A DNA stretch of 64,000 nucleotides from Hydractinia symbiolongicarpus (lineage: Eukaryota; Cnidaria; Hydrozoa; Anthoathecata; Hydractiniidae), in the NCBI RefSeq assembly GCF_029227915.1, contig NC_079883.1, forward strand, positions 14,198,001-14,262,000. The letters run 5' to 3'. Every line of letters begins with the position of its first letter. Position 1 is the stretch's first letter. This document shows positions 24,145 to 34,700 of the stretch, piece by piece. The notes below the pieces were generated by a model. The model was not told the DNA's origin. It made no database searches and was given only the letters and a program-made list of their open reading frames with translations. Made by a program: the position numbers and the translations under genes.

Positions 24145-25932
24145 TCATCCAGAAAAGTTAATAGCGTTCGCGCGTCCTGTCAGAGCAAGCTTTCCATTCT
24201 GTTCCGTTGCTTTAATCTTCAAAAACATTTCTTCTTCGTCGTGGAGCATGTCCTTCCCGTGCGCTGTCAAACTCTCCAAATCCTTAAAACAAACTTTCCT
24301 TGATATATTCGAAGATAGCCTTTCGTATGTACAAGGTACACAATGGAAAGGCTTCTGGGAATAATGCGCTTGTGCATGATGGTTAGCTTGATAATGTAGC
24401 GATCGAAATCGTTCTGGACATTTCCTGGACTCAAAGCAAAAGAGCGGGAAAACTTCGTAGAAGTGATCGAGGTAATCCTCCCGAGACACGAAATAATGTT
24501 CGCACGAGCAGTTACATTTTTTGTGCACATTTCTCAAATGAACTTCAAATATTTCTTGCTTCGCAAACGTTTTCGTAACGCAATACGGGCAGTGATACTT
24601 ATTTGTTTTCGGATTCCTGATGACGTCAGTGACTCTGAATCCCGATGATTTTCGAATCATAGTTGTGCCATCTTTAAAATGACCACTCAATTGATCATCC
24701 AGCGGAATGAAATTTTTGTCGGCATCGTTATTATTTTGAGTGGATGAAAGAATATCGTTTTGATCTGCTTCTATCTTTCCCATCAAAGTGTAAAACTTCT
24801 CTTGTAACTCTTTATCCGCACTTCCATTTAGTCTGCTCGCATCCAGGAAATCATTGTCGTCGGTTTGACACGACACACTGACACTTGTGACGGGTATTGT
24901 CGTGCTTGTAGCTGCGTTAACTTTCATGGTTTCAGGCTCGTTGTACTGCAGCATTTTATTTCTTTGCAGTAAATGACGATCGATTGACGTTGATTTGTCG
25001 GACATCTCAAAATGTTTTTGTCGCAAACAGTTCTTGCAAAGATCAACATCATATTTTCCATCTAGGAAACAACCTAAACAATAGTAACGCTTCCCCGTAG
25101 AGTCGATAACTGGATTGCTTCCTCTTCTACGGTCACAATGTGCACATTCGCTCGAATGATACGGAGAAGAAGGGATTGAATAGCTCCCGGTAAAAGTTTT
25201 TCTTTCTCCTTGTCTTGTCTCTGACATTTCCGATGCTCGTCGGCCATATTGGATCGTTCTTGGACTAGTATTGTTAAGTTCGATCAAACCATTCTCTGAG
25301 ATGGAGCGCGGCGAAAGATGGCTGCCATTTTGTGTTCTATTCTTCTCTTTTCTTCCCGGGCTTTTTTTTTCACTGAACGCAAACAAGAAATTCTTTCCTT
25401 TCTCGTTATTCAACGCCAAAAGTTTAAAACTGAAAGCTTCTGTTATAAGAGGTAACCTGGTAAGCATCGATTTTAATTCTTCAAATTGATTGGTTGCTTT
25501 TTGGATAAAAAATATCTTGCTTTTACGCGGAATGTCGACTTTGTTTAGCGTGTCAGCAATCCCTTCGAATTTCTCCAGTACGTAGGCAATCAATGAAGTC
25601 TGCAGAGCATTATCCGAACCAGTCGAAGAAAAGTGGAAAGTAAAATTGTCTGGCCATTCTATAATGTCATTCTCGTTGAATTTATTCCGATGGAGAAATA
25701 AATGAACTTCGATATTGCGATTAGCTTGCATGAAATAATCGTGCAAAGAATTTATAACGTTTTCGGCGCCTTCATTCCAAGTAACATAAATCTCATCTTT
25801 GAATATCTCCATTCTGCTAAATACTCTTCGCCTTTTTCCGCTGCTCTGTTAAAAAAATATAAAAAGATAACTTTTACGTGAACTTTTTTTCTTACTGTTT
25901 TACAAATATAAGATTTACGATTTACTTACCAT
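24145..25932 (-). CDS. Zinc-finger protein with ZZ-like and C2H2 fingers (two exons)
   Basis: A short first exon ends at 25930 with the ATG itself (25932-25930) directly before donor GTAAGTAAA. An 84-nt intron (25846-25929) follows, then one long exon to TGA at 24145, giving 567 aa. An in-frame TAA lies four codons upstream of that ATG. Without this exon the start would be ATG 25812 (555 aa); the added part is 'SSGKRRRVFSR', a basic patch. In long numbering a ZZ-like finger spans about 235-280 (CxxC at 235/238, 'RYYC' and C at 257/260, 'DLCKNC' at 270-274). A C2H2 finger follows at 420-442 ('YHCPYC', then H-x4-H), and a Cys/His-rich tail at 445-505. The first ~145 residues form an alpha/beta-looking domain that might be a degenerate NYN/PIN fold, a weak guess. 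'SVSCQTDD' lies between the fingers. Role unknown; nucleic-acid or protein binding is inferred. Confidence 0.85.
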
Positions 25933-25949
25933 TTTGAGAATTCGTTAAT

Positions 25950-26995
25950 TCACCAACGCGATTCTAAACGCAATATTATGATAATATTAATTACAGAGAA
26001 CTAAGCAACATGAAAAATAAAAGAGCGAAATTACATGAAAATACAACTTTACAAACTGATTTACATTTTTCCCGCGATTAGTTTTAATTTAATTCTATCG
26101 ATCCATCCAAGATATGCCAAAATCTCATTCAAGTTCTTGGATCTTCTCACGTTCAAAGTAGCTTGTTCTCCAGAAGACTGGAGATTAGAAAATTTTTTAT
26201 TAATACTTGAAAATACCCAAGGGTCAGTGAGAATGTGAGTTTGATTCTTGTTTCCAAGGTGACATTTTTATAACTGTTTTTTTGTCTAGTTAATTGCAAT
26301 TTGTTTTCTGAAAGCACAGAACACCATTTTACAAAATTTGTTATTTTATTGCTATAGCAACAACAAACTTTTTAAAAAAACTTTTTTCTCCTTTCTTTCA
26401 AATGATTGATGAATCAGTAGCTACGTATTGGGTAGAGGTCTCAAATGATAGTATATCATATTTCTTGTTTTTCTTACCTACTTGTTTTTAACTTAGACCT
26501 GGCAGCAAAATTTCGCTAATTTATGATTAACGCGCCCAGGATGTACCCATGTTTTCTATTTTTCAACCCTCAATTATTCTATACTCCTCTCCTGCACTTC
26601 AAACCTATATTTCAAACATTAACTTTGCAACAAGACAAAACAACAACAACTACAACAACACGATACTAAATAATACTAACAAGAACGATAATACGTTGAT
26701 AAATTTCTTCCAGTTTTTATACAAAAATTCCAACTTTTGTACTCTCACTCATTCTATGTTCTTCTCTATTTTCTTTTCTTCTTCTTCTTTTTTATTCATT
26801 CTTTCTTCAACTGTTACAATCTCACACTTCATTGCGGGTAAACGATGCACCTGCGCCGTTTAAATTTTTTATGCTTAAGCGAAATATCTTCCAAAAGTCG
26901 CAAATTATATTCTTCAAAGAAAATAATATCCAAAACATTAAGCAATCTAGAATAATTTTGTACTGTCTAGGGTGGAGTTCTCGACGACGTAAAGT
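25950..26995. other. Intergenic, no gene seen
   Basis: AT-rich. An open plus frame at 26549-26863 is Asn/Ser/Phe-rich and comes from TTC- and AAC-biased low-complexity sequence (CTTCTTCTTC near 26780), so I do not call it coding. Confidence 0.4.
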
Positions 26996-26997
26996 CT

Positions 26998-27176
26998 TAG
27001 AAAACTAGTCGTTAACCCGTCGCGTTCGCTCGTCCTTTAAATTTACCCGTCGCAACAAAGTGGATAAAAATATATCGCATTTGATATTCGTGCGCATTTT
27101 AAAAATTTCGTGTTTCCGTTACGGGACGCCGCTTTCGCGGACACACAGACAGACGACGGCTATTATTAAAGAGATT
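26998..27176. repeat. Dispersed SINE-like repeat, copy 1
   Basis: From AACTAGTCGTTAACCCGTCG to GACGGCTATTATTAAAGAGAT. About 157 bp of it (27018-27174) recur nearly unchanged at 60723-60882; I see only a few substitutions and one extra CAGA. GC content is higher than the surroundings. Related partial copies, sharing ACTAGTC and GTGGATAATTCCACGGGCT-type text, are at 35344-35410 and 44520-44660. I cannot point to clear box A/B promoter motifs here. Confidence 0.7.
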
Positions 27177-27320
27177 CGTCATCAATTTTTGACGTAAAAG
27201 AGGGGGGAGTAAACAATTTCATGTTAGTTTAGGATAGGGAAAGAAGGAATAAACTTTGGATTGACGTTCACATCAACCATTAGTTTTCCAAATATTTGTA
27301 TTACAAATTTTGCTATTATT

Positions 27321-27400
27321 CAACCTCGTCCCTAATTATTGTAATACTATGGAACCGTCCTCTCAGAATAAGCGTAGAAGAGTCCTGAGGATGAGGTTGA
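27321..27400. repeat. Fold-back repeat, family 1
   Basis: CAACCTCGTCCCTAATTA at the left and CCTGAGGATGAGGTTG at the right form the termini. The loop contains CTCAGAATAAGCG. Confidence 0.55.
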
Positions 27401-27813
27401 CAGTTAAAAGGATAAAAGTTAGAAAGTAAACAACTTTTATATTCCTATTATCTATTGTGTGAGTAACACCCCCCTCTCCCCTCCTTTCTCTCTCCCTCCC
27501 TCCTCGTCCCCACAATCAACCTTATACAATAGTTGATTGATTAGCAATTTGTTGCCCAAAATTCCCTTGCCGGAAACAGTGTGGATCATTTTAAAAAGGT
27601 CTAGTTCCATATAACAACATTACAATACCAATATCATTAAATCCATCCCGTGGATATTTTGTCTGCAGATTTATAAACAAAGTGAAGGTTTTACTTTGCG
27701 AATTTTTTTCCTTTATATACAAACAACTAGAAATATATATTACACAGTCTTTTTTTACAAACTACAGAAGCTTCTTCAATGAACTTCTTAACGTGAATAT
27801 TGAATTTCATTAG

Positions 27814-28023
27814 GTTGGATATCGTTGTCTTCATTATAAGACGAAAGAAATAAATATTTTAACGAGGTTCAAAATCCCTAAGTTGTTAAGAGTTTTATCC
27901 ACACCATCTAAATCGGTCGGCCCTGTAGAGAGAATTATCACCTTCATTCGTGAGATATCTTTACCCCTTGTCTCCAAAAGAGTTCAAGACATGGTTAAAA
28001 AATTTGGTGATTACTTATCTTAG
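27814..28023 (+). pseudogene. Possible hAT transposase C-terminal remnant
   Basis: An open frame of 69 codons starts right after a TAG and ends at TAG 28021-28023. It lacks an ATG near its start, so a start-to-stop search misses it. The segment 'RVLSTPSKSVGPVERIITF' resembles the hAT dimerisation region (small-residue run, then a conserved Glu-Arg and hydrophobic stretch), and 'KRVQDMVKKFGDYLS' ends it. The usual Trp and upstream DDE parts are not visible nearby. It could instead be the last exon of an unknown plus-strand gene. Confidence 0.3.
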
Positions 28024-28793
28024 CGAAACTTTCCCTTGATGGCAAGAAGAAAGAATGCAGTAAAAGCAAAAGTAGCATTTATTGATCCTGTCTAGAGAAA
28101 TAATTTGCATTCGCAGCTTTCGTGTAATTGGAGAAAAAAATGAAGAGATTCTAAATTGCTGTCAGATAGATTAGAGAAACATTTCTTGTGGAAATAGATT
28201 ATGGATTTGCATCAAATCTTTAAAATAATTAATATTCGAAACATCTTTTTGGTGTCCAATTTGTGCGTTTCTTGATTCAAAATTAGGGGTTGCTTGCCAG
28301 AACAGTTCAATGATCACATTTATTGTTATCAAGGAACCAAATGATTTGAAAAACTTTAAGCCTTGCGGGAAATTAATCTCCTTGTTTATTTACTTCCATT
28401 GCTGATGGTCTGGTTGTGCTTTGTCGTGAATTCCTCTAACATTTAACAGAAACGCCAGAAGTGAGTAAAACGCCAGAAGTGAGTCTAGAGTGTTGTAAAT
28501 TTATTGACGACGACAGATTCAACATCCAGCAGCTCTGTATCATATACTGACATACATTTATCTACAATGAACAAAGATTAAAGATGTTGCTAAAAAAATG
28601 TTGTTATATAAATAATTCTGCGCAGGTTTATACAGTCAGTAATTCTTCCATAGGGCTTTATGCATTACCAAATGCGACAGACCTTATCAGTCAAAACGTC
28701 GAAAAGTAAAGAATTCTAGATGCCGATCGTGACTTTTCGACTTTATTTTTATTTTCATTTTCTTTAGTTTTTATTTTAAACATTTTGATCGTC

Positions 28794-31700
28794 CTAAATA
28801 TTTGAAATGCCTCGTCGGAAAACACGGGAAAAGGAACTCATTTTTAGGGGTTGGTGACTAAATTCCACACTTTCCCTTCCCCCGTTTAAAATTTTTCCTA
28901 AAATCTCCGAAAAATACTTTTTCTCCAACTAAGGTTAACTCGACTAAAAATCTTCCAAGAACTACCTGTTTCTTTTTAATTGAATTTGAAATGTTTCTAT
29001 TTTGTTCTTTGGGAAATATACCAAGAAAGAAAATTTCTTTATCCAAAGCCCAACTTTAGTCTTGAAAAGCAACTAGGCTTATGCATTGATTATTAATTTC
29101 CCCTGGCTAATCTTAACTTTGTTTTTTCCCCGTTGTATTATTCGTTGGTCAGAAGAGAGGAAATATATTTTAGTTTATTAAGTAATATTTTGTCTCGCAA
29201 AAATGTACTCTAGCATACCTCTTCTTTCATTGAAGGACACTTCTCTGCTACTATTCGCTGATCTCTTTGTAGGAGTAAAATTGCGCGATGACTTTGATGC
29301 TTCGTGAAGCTCCTTGTTGGCTTTGGAGCTAAAATGAAGAAACAATTCATTTTTTTTTTCCGTTCACATGTTGCTTAATGAATTTTACACGACAAAGAAT
29401 ACTCTAGCGACAAAAAAGAATTTTCTTACAAGCTTAACTGTCTTCCATCTTCAGTGATTTCTTCGTTGTACTCAGTACTAAAAATGAAACCAAAATAGTC
29501 GTGTGAATCCCTTCTATTTTGCTTTTAGAAAAGCGAAATAGAATGGATTTTTTTTATCGGTTTAGAAGACTCAGTGTATTAACACGCAAAAGTTTTCCTG
29601 TTTTGTGCGACAGCAATGGCGGGTTATTTTCTTGTAAAGTTGTTTTTTTTTAAAAAAAAAATAAACACTTTGGTGGACACTGGTGTTATGGCAGACGTCT
29701 ATTTTAAAATCCGCACGGGCCCGCTGAAGACAGCTTAGTAGATATGATACCCATATGCGTGGAGATTTTTTGACCGTAGAAAGCAGTAAGACCTGGCTAA
29801 GAAAGAACCAATATAGTAAGTAACCTACCAAAATCTTGACACATCCTCCAGTAAACTTTCTAGTGCTAAAATTTCATTAACAGCAAGGCTATAAAACAAA
29901 AAAATTCATGCATTGATTTATTTATTTAATATAGGTATGTATTTATTTATGTTGTCATTCGGAAACGACTTAATGACCGGGGAGTTTATCTCGAAATGTC
30001 TTCCTCTTTTGACAAGGAGATGGGTTTTGTTGCTAATAAAGTATGGTGGCGTCATAAGATGTTTGTTTATGTTCGTCATTGTACTTCAACGTAACGTGTG
30101 TTTTTTGTCTGCTCTCTATTTTTTAGGCTACGAAACGGGCTGCGAATTGGTGACTTACCGGCATTTTGGTTAAAACGGCGTAAAAGTTTATTAACATGCT
30201 GCATGTCAAGAACGCCGGAAACTGTTGCACGCTTTTTTTTTAAGCATATGCTTCATAAGAATATCCAGGTTGGGATTTCAGGTTAAAAACAACAGGTCTA
30301 TTGTTTAAAACAATAGGGAAATAAGAATGATGACCATCCTGGTTAGAATTCGAGTATTTTATAAAAAAAAGTAGTAGCTAAGGCTGTGTTCATTGCTCCA
30401 TCCATATCGAAAACGTTGGATTTAAAGTCCTTTAAGATTTTGGTTTGAACTTTAAATAGCCTTGGTATATAGGCACTGTGAGCACGACTGTTTGAGTGAC
30501 ATATTTCTCTTCTTGTTTTACGTTTTGAACAACGTCTATGTACTTACTCGTGACGTGTGTACAAATGCTGGATCATTTTTTGCTCGACTTCTTTAAATGA
30601 TTTATTAACATCTTTGATTCTTTGAAATTTGTTCTTATTTTTTTCCGTTTTATTTGGATCCAGTACATTTACAGCTGACGTCACCATGATTTGCGACTGG
30701 GAAGTCTCTGATGTGTCATCGTTATCGTAAATCGACTTAGGCCTTGCATCTATAAAATCATACCATGGTCATACGAGGAAGAAGAAATAAAAGTTTAGGC
30801 AGCGTGAAGTAAGGGATTTAGGAAGTAGGGAACAGAATGGGTGAATTAACTAAATTAGCATTGTATTATTCATTCAATACATACAGAGAACATATATTTT
30901 TAGAAAACCTTAAAGTCGACGACGATGTGTCAAGCTTATCTCTTGTGGAAAGTTAATTTAATATAAAAGAGCTTGAAATGCTGTCCAGAATGTGTATATT
31001 TTTTCAAAAAATCTTGATTGGTTTTTAAGATTTTGAACTTTTTTCACTAATTGTACATGACATCATGAACTAACTCAAAGTGTAGTGTTGTATTTTTGTC
31101 AATGCATGTAGAGTTAAGATGGTTCTTGGCCACTCAGTTTGGCGTTTTAAACATTTTTTGACTCCTTTATCTCGAGAACAAATAAAGATTTTTTTGAAAA
31201 AATAAAAAGATTTTTCAAATGTCTTTCATATGAGCTGAACTTGTTTTTTCGCGGGAAGCAAGCTTTAAAGAAGTTAGTATATCGGAGTGCTGTTGGAAAT
31301 AAATAAATAAATAAAAATAAATCGTATATACAAAACATTGCGATGAAAACAAAAACAAAATAATCTCACTTCTCTCCATGTTAGCTGTCGGTATTCGCTT
31401 CAGTTTCAAAAACAATTTACTAATCGCGTCCTCTTCTTCTTGATCGAGTTCACAAGAATATTTTTCCTCGCCCACACTCCTTTTAATTTTATCAAACAAT
31501 GAGATGGATCTTTTTAATTTTTTTGATTTATCACGACTAAACTCTTCGTCAATTATTGCATTTCCTTTAAAAACAACGAAACAGGATTTTGGACGAGTTC
31601 GCGGTTTTTTCGCTTTGTCCTGGTCACACGTATTATCTAAAAAATTAAAAAGAAAAGAAACGTATTGTACTGTAAATTGATAAGTTCTCTGTTTTGAAAA

Positions 31701-34700
31701 TGACAACTAGCCACAAATGCACCCTCCGTCGCATATCTTCTTTATTAATAATAACGCAACCTTTAATAACGCGAATTTTAACATCTGCGAAACGTGCACT
31801 GTAGTAAATTTAAAAGCAGATAAAATTTAATCACACATTCGATAAGTAAAAGTTAAAAGATTTCTGTTAAAATCTTTATAGTCTGCTACTCATAAAGAGA
31901 GACGAATATTCTCACGGTTTTTTTTTTAAATTCCTTTAAGCACTGTTTACAAATACAGAGTTACATGGAGATTAGAATTCCAGCTAAATCCTATCACATA
32001 AATATTTTTCCCAATCCTTACGTGGTATTAACAAATAGGGAGTCCTGATGATAGCATGGGCACTAAGTGTTCTTTATGGTTAAGGTTTCTATTTTCTTTG
32101 TAATCATTGGTCAAATATCAGTCCACCTTTCAAAACAGATATTAATCCTTTCCCCTCTACTTTCTTGCTTTAATAAAATGTTAAATATTTATGGATAGTT
32201 TTATTGTTAGCAAGTTTGGTCTATTTTTTAGGCCTACTATGAATCAATGGCGATGAGAAAAGTCAATGTTCTTGGTTGACTTGATTCTCACGTAGTAAGT
32301 ATAACGATTGATTCTTCTTTGTCTGAATTCGAGATTGTACTTAGGCAATCAAATTTTTTACAGAAAATGTCGAATATGCGTCGCCCCATGGCTAACCAGG
32401 GGTTCCGGGTGTCCATCGTTATCAGGGGAAGAGAGCCGAGGGCTATAAAGTTTACCTACCACTTGAAAAAACTTTAGGAAAACATATATAAATATTAGAT
32501 CGTATTTTATTGGTGGTTTCTCGCGTAGTTGTTTTCGTGCACGTCTTAAGAACATTTCAAGGACTTCTTCAATTTCAATGTTTAAAAAGAATGTGTTCAA
32601 AAAAAGAAATAAAATATTACCTACAACCCACGTATTAATTTTCTCCACTCAAAAAGCAGTATCATCACAAATTAATAATATATACCCCTCCTGCTCAGAC
32701 TTTCTTGTTTTCTTATACATATCAACAAGCCAAAGGGTCACAGGAAGGAAGTTGCAAAAACAACAGAAATTGTTTCCTTTATAACATTATTTAAGCACTT
32801 ATTAGAAGACTTCAAGATACAATTAGTGAACACAAGAATTTATATATCCTCGTAAAATGCAACTTAAAACTTCTCAATCTCGTCTCCATGTTTTCATTTT
32901 AAGAAAAAATACGAAAGAACCGTTTTTGCATTCAGAGTTATTTGAGTAAAAGAGATCCGAGTACGAAATTAAAAGTGAACGTGACGCAAAAAATAAAAAT
33001 AAAATGCCACGGATTGTGTGACCACGGAATGTGTGACCACGGATTGTGCGAATAAATCTTACCTATTAATTTCTCTGCATCAGTGGTCACATGTTCCTTA
33101 GAGAAGTTATTGTTAGGACGTACTGAAATTTCTAAGGAAGACGTAAAAAATATAGTTATGATTTTTTTACTTTTTTTAAAGCACTTTCTGTATAAAAAAA
33201 CTTAACTTTAAGATGAATAAAGAAGTTGTTACGTTGACCATGTGGTGTTTCAACAACTTCGTCCCCAGGGCATCTTGTGTCTTTCTGACAACCAGGACAG
33301 GGTTACGAACATGCTGTTCGTATCGTCGTCCCCGTGTCAAAAAGATACACTGAGGTCGAGATTGGTTTTTTAACTTTTCGATTAGCTAAATGCTTGCGTC
33401 ATGTGAATGTGAATGAGTAGGAATATCTGATGTATTCAAAAAAAGAAAAAAAACGAGAACACGGTTTCAGTACGGAATCTCAAACCTTGATAGGACGAGT
33501 GTTGTTCTTTTACAGTGTTTTCTATTTCATTTTCATTTCCTTTTTCATTCTTCATTTTAGCGTTGGTTGAAGACTTGGTTCGAAATTGAACATTGTTTGT
33601 CGACAATCCGATATCTGCTTCCCATAATCTAAATAATATAACAGATCGAACGGGATAAGTGCATTGACATATGTAACGACAATTCAATGTTCAGGTGTTT
33701 GAATTTAAGTGTAGCTTTTGACTGTTTAATGTCGGCTCCTTGCTTGGGTAAATACTTTGAAAAATTATACTAAAAAGGGGGCTACAGGTGGGTGAGGGGG
33801 GGTGAGGGGCGTGATGGGGCGTGAGGGACGTGAGGGAGACGTTTTATAAGACCGCTGGGAAAGCACAATAAGGCAGTTTTAGTAATAGTAGATTAACGAA
33901 TAGAATGTCAGAAAGAGCCTAAAATTTTCCTAAAGATATTTGAGAAAATACAATGGCCTATGATGTCTTAAAAAATCTTCTTGAAATATAAAAATAATTT
34001 TATTTTTTTTCTTTTGCTGAATGATTTAGAAAGAAACATTTGAATGTCTTTTATGTCTTTTTTAATTTTTAAAGACGAAGAACGTTTAATTATTTTTCAG
34101 ATTGCATGAACAGAAGCCGCTTTTGTCTGCATCCACAGCAGTGAACTTCAGTATTATCGTTTACTATACCTCTGCAGCGCAGCCCTTGCGTCAGGTTCTT
34201 CTAGCCAATCAATTTTAACAGACACTCTGTCATGGTTGCTTTCTGTCTTCTCAGGCTGCCTAGTCAGCAAAAATTCTGTATTATTGTGACGAAGAGCAGA
34301 TTTGATGCATACAATCAATCAATTTTAAAATAAAACATTATTGCTGTCGCATGTGGAACACATTAGTCAAACTAGTGTCATAATAGCGTCTGGGCGCAAG
34401 AATCACAGTTATATTACATCGGATCTGGCAAAAAGATTTTTTAGGGTCATGTAGTTAAGCGTAAGCACAAAAGAGAGATACGTGCAAAAAAAGAAAGATT
34501 CGAATCCAGATTGTTTCACCCTGCACTAAATTAAGCACAATGTTGTTTTTTTGCAGAACACATTACTTTTCTTGAAATGCTTGAATGAATTTGCTCTCGC
34601 TGTTCCTGTGTGATACATAAAGATGATCGGAGGTATACTGTGTTATGTTGTTTATGGTGATCTCTGCAATATTTCACAGCCTTGACTTGACAGGACAGTA

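Noticed and set aside
26549-26863. 104-codon plus-strand gene
   Set aside because: Composition follows simple TTC and AAC runs, with no domain and no splice partners.
32358-32648. Extra exon ('FLRRARKQLREK') of the membrane-protein gene
   Set aside because: Its acceptor and the donor near 32450 give a phase that does not fit the next exon, whereas the flanking exons join directly in frame.
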